A stretch of 64,000 nucleotides of DNA. Origin: Flavivirga amylovorans (GTDB taxonomy: Bacteria > Bacteroidota > Bacteroidia > Flavobacteriales > Flavobacteriaceae). Both the position numbers and the translations under genes were made by a program. The notes below the pieces were generated by a model. It searched no databases, was not told the DNA's origin, and was given only the letters and a program-made list of their open reading frames with translations. Numbering within the stretch: position 1 is the first letter of the stretch; each line of letters begins with the position of its first letter. This document shows, in pieces, positions 51,000 to 60,288 of this stretch. Where the stretch lies: contig NZ_JAUOEM010000004.1 in NCBI RefSeq assembly GCF_030540875.1, positions 445,533-509,532 of the forward strand, written 5' to 3'.

Positions 51000-51626
51000 T
51001 TAACTTTTAGTCTCTCGAATCTCTTTATTTAGGTGGTCTAAATATAGAATACCATTTAAATGATCTATTTCATGCTGGAAAATAACCGATGTAAAACCCT
51101 TGATAATTTCAGTTTTGTGCTCACCTTTCATGGTGTCATATTCAATGGTTATAGATTCAGCTCTATTGTTTAAGGCATCTGTTCGGTTTGGGATAGATAG
51201 ACAGCCTTCTTTAGAAGTTTGTTTGTCTTCAGAATATTTAATAATCTTTGGGTTTAGATAGACTTCAAAAGGAAAATATTCCTTGTCAAAACGTTGCACC
51301 CAAATAATATTTTTTAAAATACCTACTTGAGGTGCCGCGATACCAACGCCCATAGATATGCTATCTCTAACTGTGGTGTGTAGTCTTTTCACAAAAAGCA
51401 GCAGTATCTTATCGTTTGGATCTGGTTTTATGTAACTACTTTTTGTTCTTAGTAAAAGGGAGTCTTGTTTATTCGTTATTTTATAAACCCTCATGGGTGT
51501 AAAACTATCCGCACTATTAACAAGTTTCGTTTCATTAGAAGAAAAGGAGTTTCCTCTAATGTATTTGGTGCTAGAGCATCCGATAACTAATGAGAGAAAA
51601 AAGATTGTAAGAATTAATTTTTTCAT
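51000..51626 (-). CDS. Peptide deformylase homologue with lipoprotein signal
   Basis: A 208-residue protein with all three deformylase motifs: GVGIAAPQVG, EGCLSIP (metal Cys), and QHEIDHLNG (two metal His and catalytic Glu). Classical deformylase removes formyl from nascent proteins in the cytoplasm. This one starts MKKLILTIFFLSLVIGCSS, a clear lipoprotein signal with Cys at residue 17, followed by a linker of about 25 residues. It should therefore be exported and lipid-anchored. The active site looks intact. Its substrate outside the cytoplasm is unknown. It sits 31 bases after rodA, so it may be read with the rod-shape operon. Confidence 0.9.
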   Translation of the reverse strand: MKKLILTIFFLSLVIGCSSTKYIRGNSFSSNETKLVNSADSFTPMRVYKITNKQDSLLLRTKSSYIKPDPNDKILLLFVKRLHTTVRDSISMGVGIAAPQVGILKNIIWVQRFDKEYFPFEVYLNPKIIKYSEDKQTSKEGCLSIPNRTDALNNRAESITIEYDTMKGEHKTEIIKGFTSVIFQHEIDHLNGILYLDHLNKEIRETKS

Positions 51627-51657
51627 AAAAGAGAAATAATAAAATGTCGATTATCGA

Positions 51658-52935
51658 CTACCACTCATTAATTCTATTAGAATCTAATTTAATAAAGATA
51701 AAAATTAAAATGGTAAACGCCCAAAGTCCAGACCCACCGTAACTAAATAGGGGTAGTGGAATCCCTATGGTTGGAATTAACCCCATGACCATACCAATAT
51801 TGATTAGGAAGTGAATAAATATAATAGAAGCCACTCCATACCCATAAACTCTGCTGAATTGCGATTTTTGTAATTCTGCTAAATGTAGAATGCGTAATAA
51901 GAGTAACACAAATAATACAACGACAAAGGAACAACCTAAGAATCCCCATTCTTCGCCTACAGTGCTAAAAATATAATCGGTATGTTGTTCTGGTACAAAT
52001 TTCCCAGTTGTTCTAGTACCTTCCATAAATCCTTTTCCTGTAAAACCACCTGAGCTGATTGCTTTTTCAGATTCATTCAGGTTATAGGCAAACGTTTTTT
52101 TCATCTGTTGTAATTTAACAGGATCTTTTTCTAACCGTAACCATAAACTTATTCTATCCTGCTGATGTGGTGGTATCACATTTTGATAAAATAACTTTAC
52201 AGCAAAAGATAATCCTATAGCAAGTAATAAAGCTAATAAGGCTTTAAAAAATGAAAATTGTTTTCTGTTTTTAAAGTGATACCCAAAAATTAGTACAGCA
52301 CCAATTATTGAAGCGGTTATAGCTCCAAATTTTAAAGCTAGCACGGATAGTATGATGACCGATATGCCTATAGAAAGGTAGTATTTTGGTAATCCTTCTC
52401 TATATAATACAAAAAAGAAGGCTCCGTAAACAATTGTACTCCCAGTGTCATTTTGTAATAGTACTAAAATAGCGGGAATGATAATAATTATAAAAGTTTG
52501 TATTTGATCTTTGAAACTATTAATGTTTGTATTTAAATCACTAATATGCTTTGCTACAGCAAGTGCGGTTGCCGTTTTTGCAAATTCGCTTGGTTGTAGT
52601 GTCATGCCTCCAATAGCATACCATGATGTTGCTCCGTTTACATTTTTTCCGAAGACGAAAAGCCCAACAAGGGACAGCATGGAGACTATGTATATAATAC
52701 TTGAAAAGCGTTCGTAAAACTTAGCATCAATACCAAGCAAGAGGATAATTAAAACAAATGTTAAAAAAATAAATACGAGTTGTTTTCCGTAAGAATGCGA
52801 TAAATCGAAATAATCTATGTCGCCTCCAGTATGAGAAGCCGATAATATATTAAGCCACCCAAATCCAACTAGCAATAAAAAAAGGATAATAGTAGTCCAA
52901 TCAAATTTAAAATGTTTGTTAGTGTCCCTAACCAT
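51658..52935 (-). CDS. rodA: Rod-shape peptidoglycan glycosyltransferase RodA
   Basis: A SEDS-family polymerase that makes glycan strands for side-wall growth with PBP2. The 425-residue inner-membrane protein has about ten transmembrane segments. Conserved SEDS segments are ATSWYAIGGMTLQPSEFAK, LLQNDTGSTIVYGAFFFVLY, TDYIFSTVGEEWGFLG and GMVMGLIPTIGIPLPLFSYGGSGL. The catalytic Asp lies in the loop with QNDTGS. It follows mrdA by 5 bases in the operon mreB-mreC-mreD-mrdA-rodA. Confidence 0.95.
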   Translation of the reverse strand: MVRDTNKHFKFDWTTIILFLLLVGFGWLNILSASHTGGDIDYFDLSHSYGKQLVFIFLTFVLIILLLGIDAKFYERFSSIIYIVSMLSLVGLFVFGKNVNGATSWYAIGGMTLQPSEFAKTATALAVAKHISDLNTNINSFKDQIQTFIIIIIPAILVLLQNDTGSTIVYGAFFFVLYREGLPKYYLSIGISVIILSVLALKFGAITASIIGAVLIFGYHFKNRKQFSFFKALLALLLAIGLSFAVKLFYQNVIPPHQQDRISLWLRLEKDPVKLQQMKKTFAYNLNESEKAISSGGFTGKGFMEGTRTTGKFVPEQHTDYIFSTVGEEWGFLGCSFVVVLFVLLLLRILHLAELQKSQFSRVYGYGVASIIFIHFLINIGMVMGLIPTIGIPLPLFSYGGSGLWAFTILIFIFIKLDSNRINEW

Positions 52936-52940
52936 CTAAT

Positions 52941-54872
52941 TTATGGGTTTTGTAATTTTTTTAATCGTCTTTTAAGTCGTTTGTATTCAGAGTCATCAAC
53001 AAGCTGTAACCTGGTTTGTTTGTTTATTTTAAAAGGTTCTCCAGAATAGGGTTTTGCATATTCATTTTCTAAACTATGTTTTAAAATCCATTCTTCTAAA
53101 TCCTTTCTAGTAATATCGCCCTTAATATGTTGCTCAATTATCAAACTAGCAATTTTTCCAGCAAAACGACTTCCCCAATACCCATTTTCAACAAATACAG
53201 CAATGGCTATTTTGGGATCATTTTTAGGAGCAAAAGCAACAAAAATGGAATGGTCTGTAAGTTGTGTTTTTAAACTATCTACAATAGCAAAATTTTCTAC
53301 AGTACCTGTTTTACCACAAATATCGATATCTTTTACTTGCAATGACGCCGCAGTTCCTTTTTTATAAACCTGCAACATACCTTCAATAACAGGTTCAAAA
53401 TGGGTTTTATCAATAGTGGTATACTTAGCTTTAGTAAACTCTTCAGGAAGTATTTTATCCTCAATAGATTTAATAATATGCGGGGTGTAGTAATAGCCTC
53501 TATTGGCTATGGCAGCAACCATATTGGCTAACTGAATTGGGGTGGTAGCAACTTCACCTTGTCCAATCGCATTAGATATCGTATAGGTTGAATAAAATGT
53601 TTTTGGATAAGCATGCTTGTAATAAGCTCTATTAGGAATACGACCTTTTTCACCAACAAATAAATCATTATTTAAATAATTACCTAAACCAAAACTTTTA
53701 ACATGATTGCTCCAGGTGTCGATACCAGTTGAAGCGTTACCGTTTTTATCTAAAATTTTTCTGTAAGTGGTTGCGAAATAGGCGTTACAAGATTCTTGTA
53801 TCCCAGAAATTAGATTATTGCGCTTACCTATATAGCAGTGGCATTTCATAAATCGATTGCCGTATTTATAACCTGCATAGCAGGTAACAGTCTCATTTGG
53901 AGTGATAACGCCTTCTTGTAAACCAATTAAAGCATTCATCAGTTTAAAAGGAGAACCAGGCTCGTAAACACCTTTTAGACTTCTGTTAAAAAGTGGTTTG
54001 GCTATAGAATCCCAAATAAGATTGCTGAAATTTTTGGAACGCTCCCTTCCTACTAATAGATTGGGGTCGTAAGTTGGCGCTGCCACCATAGTTAATATTT
54101 CTCCTGAAGAAGGATCGATAGCTATAACCCCACCACGCTTATTTTGCATTAGCAATTCACCATAAGCTTGTAGTTTTGAATCAATAGTTATTGTAATATC
54201 TTTTCCTTGTTTTGGAATGGTATCAAATTTTCCTTCTTTATAAGCCCCAATGTTTCTATTAAACCGATCTTTTTGAATAAACTTGATGCCTTTTACACCT
54301 CGAAGAACTTTTTCATAAGTTGCTTCAACACCTTGTTTACCTTTTAAATCTCCCATTTTGTAATAGGGATCTTTTTTCAAGTCGCTGGTGTTTACTTCTC
54401 CAATGTCACCCAAAACATTAGCACCAATACTTCTTTGATAATGTCTCAGGGATCTTTTCTGAATATAAAAACCTTTAAATTTTCGCATTTTTTCCTGTAA
54501 AGCTGCATAATCTTCTTTAGATAAATGCGATAGAAAAACAGATGCTAATCTAGGAGAATAGCGCCTTGCTTTATTATATGTTTTTATAAATTGTTCCTTA
54601 TCTATTTTTAATAATGAACAAAACTCAAGGGTGTCTAATGGTTCTACTTCTCGAGGAATTACCATCACATCATAAGATGGTTGATTGGCTACTAAAAGCA
54701 CACCATTTCTATCGTAAATAAACCCTCGTTTCGGATAATCATATACCTTTCTAATAGCGTTGTCATCAAATAAATCATACTCATTTGAAGTATATATCTG
54801 AAGATAGAAGAGTCTAGATAAAAATAAAAGACCAACAAATATTATAGAAATGAAAAGTAAAAATTGTCTCAT
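52941..54872 (-). CDS. mrdA: Penicillin-binding protein 2 (elongation transpeptidase)
   Basis: Cross-links peptidoglycan in the elongasome together with RodA. The 643-residue product has one N-terminal transmembrane anchor (about 4-24), a PBP dimerisation domain (about 45-220: YPKRGFIYDRNGVLLVANQPSYDVMV), and a transpeptidase domain. The latter has the active-site Ser in EPGSPFKLMNAL (SxxK), SCNAYF (SxN) and CGKTGTVENF (KTG). It starts 4 bases inside mreD and is followed closely by rodA. The C-terminal 60 residues are basic and charged. Confidence 0.96.
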   Translation of the reverse strand: MRQFLLFISIIFVGLLFLSRLFYLQIYTSNEYDLFDDNAIRKVYDYPKRGFIYDRNGVLLVANQPSYDVMVIPREVEPLDTLEFCSLLKIDKEQFIKTYNKARRYSPRLASVFLSHLSKEDYAALQEKMRKFKGFYIQKRSLRHYQRSIGANVLGDIGEVNTSDLKKDPYYKMGDLKGKQGVEATYEKVLRGVKGIKFIQKDRFNRNIGAYKEGKFDTIPKQGKDITITIDSKLQAYGELLMQNKRGGVIAIDPSSGEILTMVAAPTYDPNLLVGRERSKNFSNLIWDSIAKPLFNRSLKGVYEPGSPFKLMNALIGLQEGVITPNETVTCYAGYKYGNRFMKCHCYIGKRNNLISGIQESCNAYFATTYRKILDKNGNASTGIDTWSNHVKSFGLGNYLNNDLFVGEKGRIPNRAYYKHAYPKTFYSTYTISNAIGQGEVATTPIQLANMVAAIANRGYYYTPHIIKSIEDKILPEEFTKAKYTTIDKTHFEPVIEGMLQVYKKGTAASLQVKDIDICGKTGTVENFAIVDSLKTQLTDHSIFVAFAPKNDPKIAIAVFVENGYWGSRFAGKIASLIIEQHIKGDITRKDLEEWILKHSLENEYAKPYSGEPFKINKQTRLQLVDDSEYKRLKRRLKKLQNP

Positions 54873-55375
54873 TTAGATTTTCTACTAAAAATAATAGTTA
54901 TTATAATACTTAATAAAATAGTGAATATACCTGAGAATAACGTTTTTTGAACTACTAAAATTATTTTTGGTAGACTAAATATTTCTAATGAAAATAAAAT
55001 AATATGGTGTAGAGCTACTAGTAAGGCGATATAGGTGATTTTCGATCCAAATTCTACGGCAGCAAATTTTATATTATGATGTTCATACATAGTACCAAAA
55101 GAAAACTTTAGAATTACAGGTCTTACATAAGCTATAAATACGCAAGCAGCTGCATGAATGCCACCAGAATCTAAAAACATGTCAATAATTAATCCCAATA
55201 AGAATCCTGATAAAATTATAATGGCACGATTACTTTTTACTGGGAAAAAAGCAATAAATAAAATGTATGGATATGGGTTTATATAACCTAAAAAGTTAAT
55301 GTTATTAAAAATTAAAACCTGTATTAATACTAATACAATAAAACGGACGCTATTTACAGAAAGTAAATTATTCAT
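54869..55375 (-). CDS. mreD: Rod-shape-determining protein MreD
   Basis: A small inner-membrane protein of the elongasome, 168 residues with about five transmembrane segments. Family-like features are LIFNNINFLGYINPYPYILFIAFFPV and GFLLGLIIDMFLDSGGIHAAACVFIAYVRP. Its start overlaps the mreC end by 8 bases, and its end overlaps the mrdA start by 4 bases. The call rests on the membrane topology, these motifs and its fixed place between mreC and mrdA. Confidence 0.9.
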   Translation of the reverse strand: MNNLLSVNSVRFIVLVLIQVLIFNNINFLGYINPYPYILFIAFFPVKSNRAIIILSGFLLGLIIDMFLDSGGIHAAACVFIAYVRPVILKFSFGTMYEHHNIKFAAVEFGSKITYIALLVALHHIILFSLEIFSLPKIILVVQKTLFSGIFTILLSIIITIIFSRKSK

Positions 55376-56174
55376 TTAGTAAATTAGTAATCTCAGGTTT
55401 ATTAATGTTTTCTATAATATAAACATGCTCTAAATTGGTCATGTCATTAAAAAGCTTCACATTAATCTCATAATAATTCTCTGCATCATCAAGTTTATAG
55501 TTTTCAACAGTACCTATATTGATGTCTTTTGGAAATATAGAAGAACGTCCAGACGTGACAATCGTGTCGCCAACTAGAATCTTAGCTATTTTTGGGATGT
55601 CTGTAAGCTGAACAATAGCAGGGTTTTTAGCATCCCATTTTAAGTCACCGTAATGATTTGTTTTTTTTAATTGCGCACTTATAGAAATAGTTGTATTTAA
55701 AATAGATATTACGGTTGCGTAATTACCACTTGTTTTATCAATAATGCCAACGATTCCTTGAGTTGTTATAACACCAAAATCTTGCTTTATACTATCGTTA
55801 GTGCCTTTGTTAATTAAAAGCATATTATCTGTTGCAGAGTAGTTGTTTTTAATAATCTGCGCATTAGAAAAATAGTACGGTTTATTAAGACTATCTATAT
55901 TTTTTGTCTCTATGGTGTTTTTTGTATTATATAGCAGCGATTTTAAACGCTTATTTTCTTCAGACAAAAGTCTGTTTTGTGATTTTAAATTTAAATACTC
56001 ACTAAAATGGTTTGCAGTATTGTAGATACCTCCAGTTAAAAAGTTAGCGGAGTTAATAAACTTACTTTTGTGATAAGAATGTGATTGAATTGTAAACAAG
56101 ATTGAAATAGAGAACAACAATAAGAACAACAGAAAGTTTTTGTTTCTTATTATGAAATTAATAATCTGCTGCAT
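55368..56174 (-). CDS. mreC: Rod-shape-determining protein MreC
   Basis: A periplasmic scaffold that links MreB to the cell-wall enzymes. The 268-residue product has a single N-terminal transmembrane segment (about 12-30), a coiled coil (about 60-85, LNLKSQNRLLSEENKRLKSLL), and the beta-rich MreC domain with DNMLLINKGTNDSIKQDFGVITTQGIVGIID and VGDTIVTSGRSSIFPKDINIGTV. It lies 16 bases downstream of mreB. Confidence 0.95.
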   Translation of the reverse strand: MQQIINFIIRNKNFLLFLLLFSISILFTIQSHSYHKSKFINSANFLTGGIYNTANHFSEYLNLKSQNRLLSEENKRLKSLLYNTKNTIETKNIDSLNKPYYFSNAQIIKNNYSATDNMLLINKGTNDSIKQDFGVITTQGIVGIIDKTSGNYATVISILNTTISISAQLKKTNHYGDLKWDAKNPAIVQLTDIPKIAKILVGDTIVTSGRSSIFPKDINIGTVENYKLDDAENYYEINVKLFNDMTNLEHVYIIENINKPEITNLLNE

Positions 56175-56190
56175 GATTTAATGGGTGTCT

Positions 56191-57219
56191 CTATTTTATC
56201 AATACACTTTTGTATTTAGGTAAATTTTTAAGTGTAATACCAGTACCTCTTACTACAGCACGTAATGGATCTTCTGCAATGTAAACAGGAAGATCTGTTT
56301 TTTGAGATAAGCGCTTGTCTAAACCTCGTAGCATAGAACCACCCCCTGCTAAATAAATTCCTGTATTGTATATGTCTGCAGCTAATTCTGGAGGTGTTTG
56401 AGATAACGTTTCCATAACGGCATCTTCAATTCTTAAGATTGATTTATCTAATGCTTTAGCTATTTCCCTATGCGAAATAGATACTTGTTTAGGCTTACCA
56501 GTTAATAAATCACGTCCTTGAACGCTCATATCTTCTGGTGGTAATTCTAAATCTTCGGTAGCTGCACCTATTTGTATTTTTATTTTTTCAGCAGTGCGTT
56601 CTCCAACATATAAATTATGTTGTGTACGCATGTAATAAACAATATCGTTTGTGAAAACATCACCCGCAATCTTAACCGATTTATCACATACAATACCACC
56701 AAGAGCTATAACAGCAATTTCTGTAGTACCGCCTCCTATATCTACAACCATATTTCCTTTAGGTTGCATAATGTCTACACCAATACCAATAGCCGCCGCC
56801 ATGGGCTCATGTATTAAATAAACTTCTTTACCATTAACACGTTCTGCACTTTCTTTTACCGCACGCATTTCTACTTCGGTAATTCCAGAAGGAATACAGA
56901 TGACCATACGAAGTGCTGGAGTGAAAAATTTCTTTTTTAAAGCAGGTATGTTTTTAATAAACATACTTATCATTTGCTCAGACGCATCAAAATCTGCAAT
57001 TACACCATCTTTTAACGGGCGAATTGTTTTGATGTTTTCATGCGTTTTACCTTGCATTAAACTGGCTTCCTGACCTACATGAGTTATTTTCCCTGTAACT
57101 CTATCTCGTGCAACTATAGAAGGTGAATCAACAACAACCTTGTCGTTATGGATAATAAGCGTGTTTGCAGTTCCTAAATCTATTGCAATTTCTTCGGTTA
57201 AGAAGTCAAAAAAGCCCAT
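56191..57219 (-). CDS. mreB: Rod-shape actin homologue MreB
   Basis: A cytoskeletal ATPase forming membrane-bound filaments that guide side-wall synthesis. The 342-residue product has the actin-fold ATP motifs EEIAIDLGTANTLI (phosphate 1), MVVDIGGGTTEIAVI (phosphate 2) and GIYLAGGGSMLRGLD (adenosine). Also visible are VCIPSGITEVEMRAVKESAE and HEPMAAAIG. It heads the mreBCD-mrdA-rodA operon. It is 165 bases downstream of purH on the same strand, which is a common flavobacterial order. Confidence 0.98.
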   Translation of the reverse strand: MGFFDFLTEEIAIDLGTANTLIIHNDKVVVDSPSIVARDRVTGKITHVGQEASLMQGKTHENIKTIRPLKDGVIADFDASEQMISMFIKNIPALKKKFFTPALRMVICIPSGITEVEMRAVKESAERVNGKEVYLIHEPMAAAIGIGVDIMQPKGNMVVDIGGGTTEIAVIALGGIVCDKSVKIAGDVFTNDIVYYMRTQHNLYVGERTAEKIKIQIGAATEDLELPPEDMSVQGRDLLTGKPKQVSISHREIAKALDKSILRIEDAVMETLSQTPPELAADIYNTGIYLAGGGSMLRGLDKRLSQKTDLPVYIAEDPLRAVVRGTGITLKNLPKYKSVLIK

Positions 57220-57384
57220 GTGCTATTAAAAATTTTAAGTGGTTTAAAAAACGAATCCCGTAAATGTAATAAAAGTTAATAAATATATGGGTTTTAAGTA
57301 TCTCCAAATTTTATTAAAAAAAATAGGATAATCTAGTTATACGCTTTTTGTTGGTTTTTGGATGACTAAAGTAGTCTGTATTTT

Positions 57385-58917
57385 TTAATGTTTAAAATGA
57401 CGTGTTCCTGTAAACACCATAGCTAGATCATTTTCATTACAATAATCAATGCTTAATTGATCTTTTATAGAACCACCTGGTTGTATAACAGCAGTAACAC
57501 CAGCATTTTTAGCGATTTCAACACAATCAGGGAAAGGGAAAAAAGCATCACTCGCCATAGCAGCACCATTTAAGTCAAAATTAAATGAGTTTGCTTTGTG
57601 AATAGCTTGTTCCAGAGCGTCAACACGACTTGTTTGTCCTGTGCCACTGGCACATAATTGCTTGTTTTTTGCTAATACGATGGTATTGGATTTTGTGTGT
57701 TTACAAATTTTTGAAGCAAATATTAAATCTTCTAATTCACTATCACTAGGATTAGAATTTGTAACATTTGTTAAACCTTCAATGGTATCGGTAATTTCGT
57801 TTCTATCTTGAAGTAACACACCATTTAAGCAACTCCTAACATTCATTTTCGGTAATTCTATATCGTGTAATGTTAGTATGATTCTATTCTTTTTACCTTG
57901 AAGTATGGTTAAAGCTTCCGCAGAGAAAGAAGGCGCGATAATAACCTCGCAGAATAACTTATGAATGTCGCCTGCAGTAGCAACATCAATTTCAGTATTA
58001 CTAATTAAAACACCTCCAAAGGCTGAAACCGGGTCTCCAGCTAAAGCATCTGTATAAGCTTGGTGTAATGTGTCACGCTGAGCCAAACCGCAAGCATTAT
58101 TATGTTTTAGAATAGCAAATGTAGGCGCATCGTTTTTAAACTCTGTCATTAAGTTTACAGCAGCATCCACATCTAAAAGATTATTATAACTTAATTCTTT
58201 ACCGTGTAATTTTGTAAATAACTCGTCAAAGTTTCCAAAGAAAAAGCCTCTTTGGTGAGGGTTTTCTCCATAACGCAACACTTTGCCTTTAGTTTCACTA
58301 ATTTTTAAAGCAGCTTCATCATGGTTTTTGTTGAAGTAATTAAAAATAGCAGTGTCGTAATGAGAAGAGACATTAAAAGCCTTACCAGCAAAACGTTTTC
58401 TATTTTCTTCTGAAATAACGCCATTGTTTTCAGATATCAAATCTAAAAATTCAGCATAATCATCTACCGACGATACACAAATAACATCTGCATAGTTTTT
58501 AGCAGCTGCACGAATTAATGAAATACCACCTATGTCTATTTTTTCAATAATATCTTGCGTACTAGCACCAGATGCTACTGTTTTTTCAAACGGATATAAA
58601 TCAACAATAACCACATCAATTTGAGGAATTTCATATTCAGCTAATTCAGCTACATCACCATCATGACTTTGTCTGTTTAAAATACCTCCAAAAACTTTAG
58701 GGTGTAATGTTTTTACACGACCACCTAGAATAGAGGGGTAAGAGGTTACATCTTCAACAGGAACAACATCTACACCTAAATCGTTTATAAATTTTTGAGT
58801 ACCACCAGTAGAATAAATAGTAACACCTTGTTCATTTAATTTTTTTACAATAGGTTCTAATCCATTTTTACTAAATACCGAAATTAATGCAGATTTAATT
58901 GTTTTTTCGTTGCTCAT
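57385..58917 (-). CDS. purH: Bifunctional AICAR formyltransferase / IMP cyclohydrolase
   Basis: Catalyses the last two steps of purine synthesis to IMP. The 510-residue product has the N-terminal MGS-like cyclohydrolase domain (SALISVFSKNGLEPIVKKL, YSTGGTQKFI, GGRVKTLHPKVFGGIL) and the C-terminal transformylase domain (LRYGENPHQRGFFFG, ILKHNNACGLAQ, IHKANSFNFDLNGAAMASDAFFPF). I choose the ATG at 58917 (MSNEKTIKSAL); a longer frame begins at 58980, but inside the leader hairpin. A -7 promoter match lies at 59010-59017. Confidence 0.97.
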   Translation of the reverse strand: MSNEKTIKSALISVFSKNGLEPIVKKLNEQGVTIYSTGGTQKFINDLGVDVVPVEDVTSYPSILGGRVKTLHPKVFGGILNRQSHDGDVAELAEYEIPQIDVVIVDLYPFEKTVASGASTQDIIEKIDIGGISLIRAAAKNYADVICVSSVDDYAEFLDLISENNGVISEENRKRFAGKAFNVSSHYDTAIFNYFNKNHDEAALKISETKGKVLRYGENPHQRGFFFGNFDELFTKLHGKELSYNNLLDVDAAVNLMTEFKNDAPTFAILKHNNACGLAQRDTLHQAYTDALAGDPVSAFGGVLISNTEIDVATAGDIHKLFCEVIIAPSFSAEALTILQGKKNRIILTLHDIELPKMNVRSCLNGVLLQDRNEITDTIEGLTNVTNSNPSDSELEDLIFASKICKHTKSNTIVLAKNKQLCASGTGQTSRVDALEQAIHKANSFNFDLNGAAMASDAFFPFPDCVEIAKNAGVTAVIQPGGSIKDQLSIDYCNENDLAMVFTGTRHFKH

Positions 58918-58973
58918 TAGTTGTTGTATTATGGTTTTTAATTCCTGCTTTACAGGGTTGAAATTTTTGCTGT

Positions 58974-59017
58974 TTTTCAATGTTTTACATTGAAATTTGT
59001 TATAAAATGCAAAAGTA
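58974..59017 (-). promoter_or_regulatory. purH promoter box and leader hairpin
   Basis: On the minus strand, TACTTTTG (59010-59017) matches the -7 consensus TAnnTTTG exactly. Just downstream, TTTCAATG (58975-58982) and CATTGAAA (58988-58995) form a perfect 8-9 pair hairpin in the leader. It does not resemble a known purine riboswitch by eye. Confidence 0.4.
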
Positions 59018-59183
59018 ATTATTTCAACTAAAAAACGAGCTCAAGATTGCTTAAAAAGAGCCTATTTTTTCAACTAAAAGAGTAAGTTGTTAACACTCAT
59101 GTGAAATTCTAAAGAAAATAAGCTCTAAATACTAAATTAAGATTTCAATTTAACGTTGAAATTTTGAATTTTAATACTATAGT

Positions 59184-59642
59184 TTACGGAAGAATTGTTG
59201 CTACTTTAGCACAAACAAATTCTAAAAAACGTTCATCTGTTTCTGTAAAAGGGTCTGGAGTATTAGAATCAATATCTATTTGACCAATGTTTTCACCATT
59301 TACAAAAATTGGAATAACAATTTCAGCTTTAACAGTAATACTGCAAGCTATATAATTATCTTGAGCAGCTACATCGGGTACTACAAAATTTTCATTGCTA
59401 ACAGCAACCTGTCCGCAAATGCCTTTACCAAAAGGAATTACAGTATGGTCTGTAGGAGTTCCTACATAAGGGCCTAAATGTAATTCTTCTTTATCACCGT
59501 TTCTAAAATAAAACCCCACCCAATTATAATAATCTATATGGGTTTCAAGTAGCTCACAAATATTTAAAAGACGTTCCTCTACTGTTTTTTCTGTATTTGA
59601 AACAATAGTTTCTACTTGTAGTTTTAGGTTTTCAAAAATCAT
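59184..59642 (-). CDS. GAF-domain protein, free-methionine-(R)-sulfoxide-reductase-like
   Basis: A 152-residue single GAF domain. It matches the fRMsr family: YYNWVGFYFRNGDKEELHLGPYVG, IPFGKGICGQVA, VVPDVAAQDNYIACSITVKAEIVIPIF, and GQIDIDSNTPDPFTETD. The family repairs free oxidised methionine using three Cys. Here the two in GICG and IACS are present, but the first (normally in PACxxI) is replaced (PTDHTVI). I choose the ATG at 59642, because a longer frame from 59762 would overlap the divergent exosortase gene. Confidence 0.85.
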   Translation of the reverse strand: MIFENLKLQVETIVSNTEKTVEERLLNICELLETHIDYYNWVGFYFRNGDKEELHLGPYVGTPTDHTVIPFGKGICGQVAVSNENFVVPDVAAQDNYIACSITVKAEIVIPIFVNGENIGQIDIDSNTPDPFTETDERFLEFVCAKVATILP

Positions 59643-59736
59643 AACTTCAAAAGTTTTGGCAAAAGTATTTAAAAAGGTGTAATTTCGATATCTGGTTTCA
59701 CATAAATTTAACCGAATAAAATCAGATAGGCCTTTT

Positions 59737-60288
59737 TTGAAAGCACTTTTTATAAAATACAAATCAGTTATAAAGTTTATCCTTACTTTTTTATTAGTTT
59801 ATATCTCCTTTTCTGTGATTTATAAATTGTATTTGGATGCTTCTGAGGGTTCAAAATATTATCCCGATTACATGACGTATTTGGTATCTGTGCAAAGCGA
59901 AGCATTATTAAATACGTTTGGGTACGATGCTAAAGTGTTACCTGATTTAAGTAAGCCTTTTATGAAGCTTAGCGTAAATGGTAAGTATGTTGCGCGCGTT
60001 ATTGAAGGGTGTAATTCTATAAGTGTTGTTATTCTATTTATGTCATTCATTATAGCCTTTTCAGGGAAATTAAAAACAACATTTTTTTATATCCTTTCTG
60101 GTAGTGTTTTGATTTATGTAGTTAATTTGATTCGCATTGTGATAATCTCTATTGGATTATATCATTACCCAGAGGAGCAAGACATTTTACATGCTGTTGT
60201 TTTTCCTGGAATTATCTACGGAATGGTTTTTTTACTATGGATTTTTTGGGTGAATCGTTTTTCTAAACTACGTAAGAAAGATGACTAA
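59737..60288 (+). CDS. xrtF: Exosortase family protein XrtF
   Basis: An inner-membrane cysteine protease-transpeptidase of the exosortase/archaeosortase superfamily, expected to process C-terminal sorting signals of exported proteins. The 183-residue product has about five transmembrane segments. The catalytic Cys lies in VIEGCNSISV, the Arg in VNLIRIVII, and the His in DILHAVVFPG. This short form, followed by its partner gene, is the flavobacterial type F system. Its stop overlaps the start of the partner gene by 8 bases. No candidate substrate with a sorting tail is seen in the window. Confidence 0.93.
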   Translation: MKALFIKYKSVIKFILTFLLVYISFSVIYKLYLDASEGSKYYPDYMTYLVSVQSEALLNTFGYDAKVLPDLSKPFMKLSVNGKYVARVIEGCNSISVVILFMSFIIAFSGKLKTTFFYILSGSVLIYVVNLIRIVIISIGLYHYPEEQDILHAVVFPGIIYGMVFLLWIFWVNRFSKLRKKDD

